Source: an uncultured Prevotellaceae bacterium
GTDB lineage: Bacteria; Bacteroidota; Bacteroidia; Bacteroidales; Bacteroidaceae
Direction of reading: 5' to 3'
NCBI GenBank assembly: GCA_900543815.1
Contig: UQST01000013.1
Coordinates: forward strand, 6,613 to 70,612
DNA length: 64,000 nt
Part shown: in pieces, positions 62,298 through 64,000 of the stretch
Layout of the letters: every line of letters begins with the position of its first letter
How positions within the stretch are numbered: position 1 is the stretch's first letter
Program-made: the position numbers and the translations under genes
The notes under the pieces: model-generated
Databases searched by the model: none
What the model saw: only the letters and a program-made list of their open reading frames with translations
Told to the model about the DNA's origin: nothing

Positions 62298-62429
62298 GAA
62301 ATGACAGATTAACTTCTTGCTTCCAGATACAGGATATCCTGATTCTCAGAAGCAAGTCTGTTGCTTCGTGACGCAGAGCCTTCTGTTTCACGGGAAGAGG
62401 TACCTTGTTTCTCATGGAAAATCTTCCTG
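62298..62429 (+). repeat. 22-bp phased repeat array of six units
   Basis: Units start at 62298, 62320, 62342, 62364, 62386 and 62408, exactly 22 bp each, and end in CTTG, CCTG, GTTG, TCTG, CTTG or CCTG. Most units open with TTC within the first four bases. With a one-base shift, the unit at 62408 (CATGGAAAATCTTCCTG) aligns with the array at 61750-61992, so the two may be related. Confidence 0.7.
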
Positions 62430-62522
62430 TCCTTGCTTTTTTCTCCTTCTTCCTTCTCAAAAATCAGGTGGCCGGGATGATGGATGATTGCGCCCCTGCT
62501 TGCCTTTCCTGTCTCTTTCTCC

Positions 62523-63263
62523 TCAGAAGTCAGGGTCGAGGAAGGAGCGGGTGGGGCGCATGGTTTGCGGGCGTGCGGCGGGGTCGGTGGCGTAGGGGGA
62601 TGAACCGTGGTATCGGGTGAGGCTCAGTCCTATCTCCACTCTGGCCTTTTCGCCCACGTTGATGCCCAGCTGTGCGCCCACGGTGGTATGCGGCTGCTCC
62701 AGGAAGGGCAGTGCGGGCGAATGGGCATCACTGCCGCCTATTACCCCAAAGTCATGCATGACGAAACCGCTCAGGTCCAGCTTGTCGTTGAACCTGTAAT
62801 CTACCAGGCCGCACAGTCCCACGCTGTTGACCTGTCTGCCCCACAGGCGGTAGTTGGAGAAGTAACCGCCCACTGCGGCGCTCCACTTGCCGTCCTTGCT
62901 CACCGGCATGCAGTACATGGCGGCGATGTCAGTGAAGAACGAGGCGCCGCGCCATGGGTTGTGCTTGCCCCAGCCTACGCGTACTCCTGCCCCCACCTGG
63001 GCGTTCAGTCCCTGGTGCAGGTTCCATCCGCCCATTCCGTAGCCCATCCACGGCATACTGGTCACGGTGGTGTCCTGGTAAGAGCAGGCTGGTTCCACGG
63101 GTACTGTCTCTGGCTCGTGGGTGCTTCTGATGCGCAGTGTGCGCATGCCCTCGTCGGTCTCGGGGGTACCAACCAGACTGTCGGTCAGCTCCTGCGCCCC
63201 GATGCGTGAAGGGGCAAAGGCGAGTGCCAGCATGCTCGCCATTATGATGCAAATCCTTCTCAT
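62523..63263 (-). CDS. Outer membrane beta-barrel-like protein
   Basis: A 246-residue secreted protein with signal peptide (ICIIMASMLALAFAPSRIGA, cleavage near AQE). After a short polar segment (residues 25-65) come alternating strands such as NAQVGAGVRVGWGKHNPWRG, AAVGGYFSNYRLWGRQVNS and TTVGAQLGINVGEKARVEIG, consistent with a beta-barrel. No specific family was recognised. The start at 63263 is chosen because the signal peptide follows directly and the -7 box lies only 5 bp upstream. The open frame to 63356 would run over that box. Confidence 0.72.
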   Translation of the reverse strand: MRRICIIMASMLALAFAPSRIGAQELTDSLVGTPETDEGMRTLRIRSTHEPETVPVEPACSYQDTTVTSMPWMGYGMGGWNLHQGLNAQVGAGVRVGWGKHNPWRGASFFTDIAAMYCMPVSKDGKWSAAVGGYFSNYRLWGRQVNSVGLCGLVDYRFNDKLDLSGFVMHDFGVIGGSDAHSPALPFLEQPHTTVGAQLGINVGEKARVEIGLSLTRYHGSSPYATDPAARPQTMRPTRSFLDPDF

Positions 63264-63268
63264 ACGAG

Positions 63269-63277
63269 GCAAATTTA
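63269..63277 (-). promoter_or_regulatory. -7 promoter box directly before beta-barrel gene
   Basis: The minus strand reads TAAATTTGC, ending 5 bp before the ATG at 63263. If used, the transcript would be nearly leaderless. Confidence 0.6.
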
Positions 63278-63374
63278 CGATTAAATCCCCATTCGTTGTA
63301 CGTGGGAGAATGTTTTGCAACAAATTTTTAACTTTTTTAAGCCTGTGTGTAGCCATGTGGATGGGGTATTGGCT

Positions 63375-63383
63375 TATCTTTGC
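63375..63383 (+). promoter_or_regulatory. -7 promoter box for HMA-domain gene
   Basis: TATCTTTGC, a full match to TAnnTTTGC, 47 nt before the start codon at 63431. Confidence 0.68.
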
Positions 63384-63430
63384 AAAGAAAAAGGTGGTGT
63401 GCTCTGAGTGCGCCCTAATTATAATGTATT

Positions 63431-63643
63431 ATGCAGAAGAGAGTGTTTCCCGTGGAGGGTATGAAGTGTGTGCACTGCCAGGGTGCGGTGCAAAAGGCTG
63501 TCAGTCAGTTGGATGGTGTGGTGAAGGCAGAGGTTTCGCTTTCGCCCGGCAGCCTCGAGGTGGAGTTTGACGAGAATGTGGTGACGATTGACGCATTGCG
63601 CTCCGCCGTGTCGGGCTGCGGCAGTTTCGTGTTAAAAGCATAG
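63431..63643 (+). CDS. Heavy-metal-associated (HMA) domain protein
   Basis: A 70-residue stand-alone HMA domain with the metal site GMKCVHC (CxxC) at residues 10-16, then AVQKAVSQLDGVVKAEVSLS and VTIDALRSAVSGCG, the usual beta-alpha-beta-beta-alpha-beta pattern. Such proteins carry Cu(I) or related ions to P-type ATPases or sensors, neither of which is in this window. Metal identity is not determined. Confidence 0.9.
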   Translation: MQKRVFPVEGMKCVHCQGAVQKAVSQLDGVVKAEVSLSPGSLEVEFDENVVTIDALRSAVSGCGSFVLKA

Positions 63644-63734
63644 TTTTCTGTCAAAGAATAGAGCAAAATTGTATAATTGTCGAAAAGTGCGCGATTTATT
63701 TACGGAAAATGTTGCACGAATGAAATAATCGCTG

Positions 63735-63743
63735 TACCTTTGC
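63735..63743 (+). promoter_or_regulatory. Promoter of a possible small RNA
   Basis: TACCTTTGC is preceded by TTG at 63712-63714, 20 bp upstream. No protein start follows within the next 200 bp, but a terminator does. Confidence 0.72.
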
Positions 63744-63749
63744 AGCGCA

Positions 63750-63867
63750 ATTAGGAAAGAAAAGATCGGTTTGACAGATAACGGAGATTGTTAGTTTTAG
63801 TTAGTTTTTAGGTTAATAAAGATTGTTAGTTGGAAGAAGCTGCCCGTGAGAGTCGCTTCTTTTTTGT
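63750..63867 (+). ncRNA. Candidate small RNA of about 118 nt
   Basis: A transcript from the promoter at 63735 would begin near 63750 and stop at the hairpin AAGAAGC...GCTTCTT (63834-63861), followed by a T run. It encodes no credible peptide. It contains the direct repeat GATTGTTAGTT at 63786 and 63821 and a T/A/G-rich TTAGTTTTAGTTAG stretch. The remainder of the gap, 63868-63987, includes GGTG...CACC complementarity and CCTAGGGG but no recognised element. Family assignment is not possible by eye. Confidence 0.55.
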
Positions 63868-63975
63868 TTCTTATAGACAAGGAACTAATGACATGATGTT
63901 TTAGGTGCGCTGGGTGTTGTCATGGCTCACCCGACAAACCTAGGGGAGAGATTCCACAAACCAAAAGAAAAGTTA

Positions 63976-63984
63976 TACATTTGC
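63976..63984 (+). promoter_or_regulatory. -7 promoter box near right edge
   Basis: TACATTTGC lies 3 bp before ATG 63988. If both are used, the mRNA would be leaderless. Confidence 0.6.
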
Positions 63985-63987
63985 ACC

Positions 63988-64000
63988 ATGAACACACAAG
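63988..64000 (+). CDS. Start of a gene cut by the window end
   Basis: ATGAACACACAAG begins a possible reading frame (MNTQ) right after a consensus -7 box. Only four codons are visible, so nothing can be said about the product. Confidence 0.35.

Noticed and set aside
61750..62429. Possible CRISPR array
   Set aside because: Units are contiguous, degenerate and 22 bp long with no constant repeat alternating with unique spacers, and no cas genes are in the window.

Overview
The window comes from a Bacteroidales bacterium, probably a Prevotellaceae-like relative. The evidence is the -7 promoter motif TAnnTTTGC in front of many genes, a complete porP-porK-porL-porM-porN block for type IX secretion, Bacteroidetes-type coaD, ybeY, cob(I)alamin adenosyltransferase and PAQR proteins, and large secreted proteins ending in a YDLQGRR...PGIYI-type tail. 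No rRNA operon, insertion sequence, prophage or CRISPR array was seen. Layout: (1) 1-17471, minus strand: a two-gene secreted cassette present twice. Each copy has a 1203-residue discoidin-like protein followed by a 1391-residue M60-family (mucinase-type) zinc peptidase. The lengths are identical between copies and the catalytic HEMGHNHQ motif lies at the same residue. The left copy is followed by a membrane protein cut by the window edge. (2) 17838-21805, plus strand: a short methyltransferase-like gene, cob(I)alamin adenosyltransferase, a DUF2795 protein, an AT-richer toxin-antitoxin-like pair with its own palindromic operator, and lrgA-lrgB. (3) 22443-33741, minus strand: housekeeping genes (Gfo/Idh/MocA oxidoreductase, flippase, SpmAB-like protein, ruvB, ybeY, S41 protease, coaD, parE, GNAT). 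(4) 33972-46117: an OmpA-family protein, two small envelope genes on the minus strand, then the type IX secretion block running into a beta-barrel gene and priA. (5) 46343-55480: a pgpH-type HD phosphodiesterase, gltX-waaA, a small His/Arg-rich secreted protein, a DUF308 protein overlapping a convergent GNAT gene, and a secreted calpain-like cysteine peptidase. (6) 55564-64000: an acyl-ACP-synthetase/ACP/acyltransferase fusion, hemolysin III, alpha/beta hydrolase, CinA C-terminal protein, tRNA-Met, L-serine ammonia-lyase, a beta-barrel protein, an HMA-domain protein and a possible small RNA. How the genes fit together: the M60 peptidases and their partners carry signal peptides and C-terminal tails consistent with type IX export, and the secretion motor is encoded in the same window. 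That is a plausible mucin-attack and export pairing, although cargo status is inferred. The most unusual signal is outside the genes. Several of the long intergenic gaps hold degenerate arrays of short, often palindromic units repeated at exactly 22 bp (one case 21 bp). One GC-rich family occurs five times, each time as four units. A second family occurs twice and differs by the gain or loss of exactly one 22-bp unit. Two long AT-richer arrays lie between sdaA and the next gene. An 88-bp (4 x 22) tandem duplication sits at the 3' end of the 1203-residue genes. I do not recognise these elements as any named repeat class.
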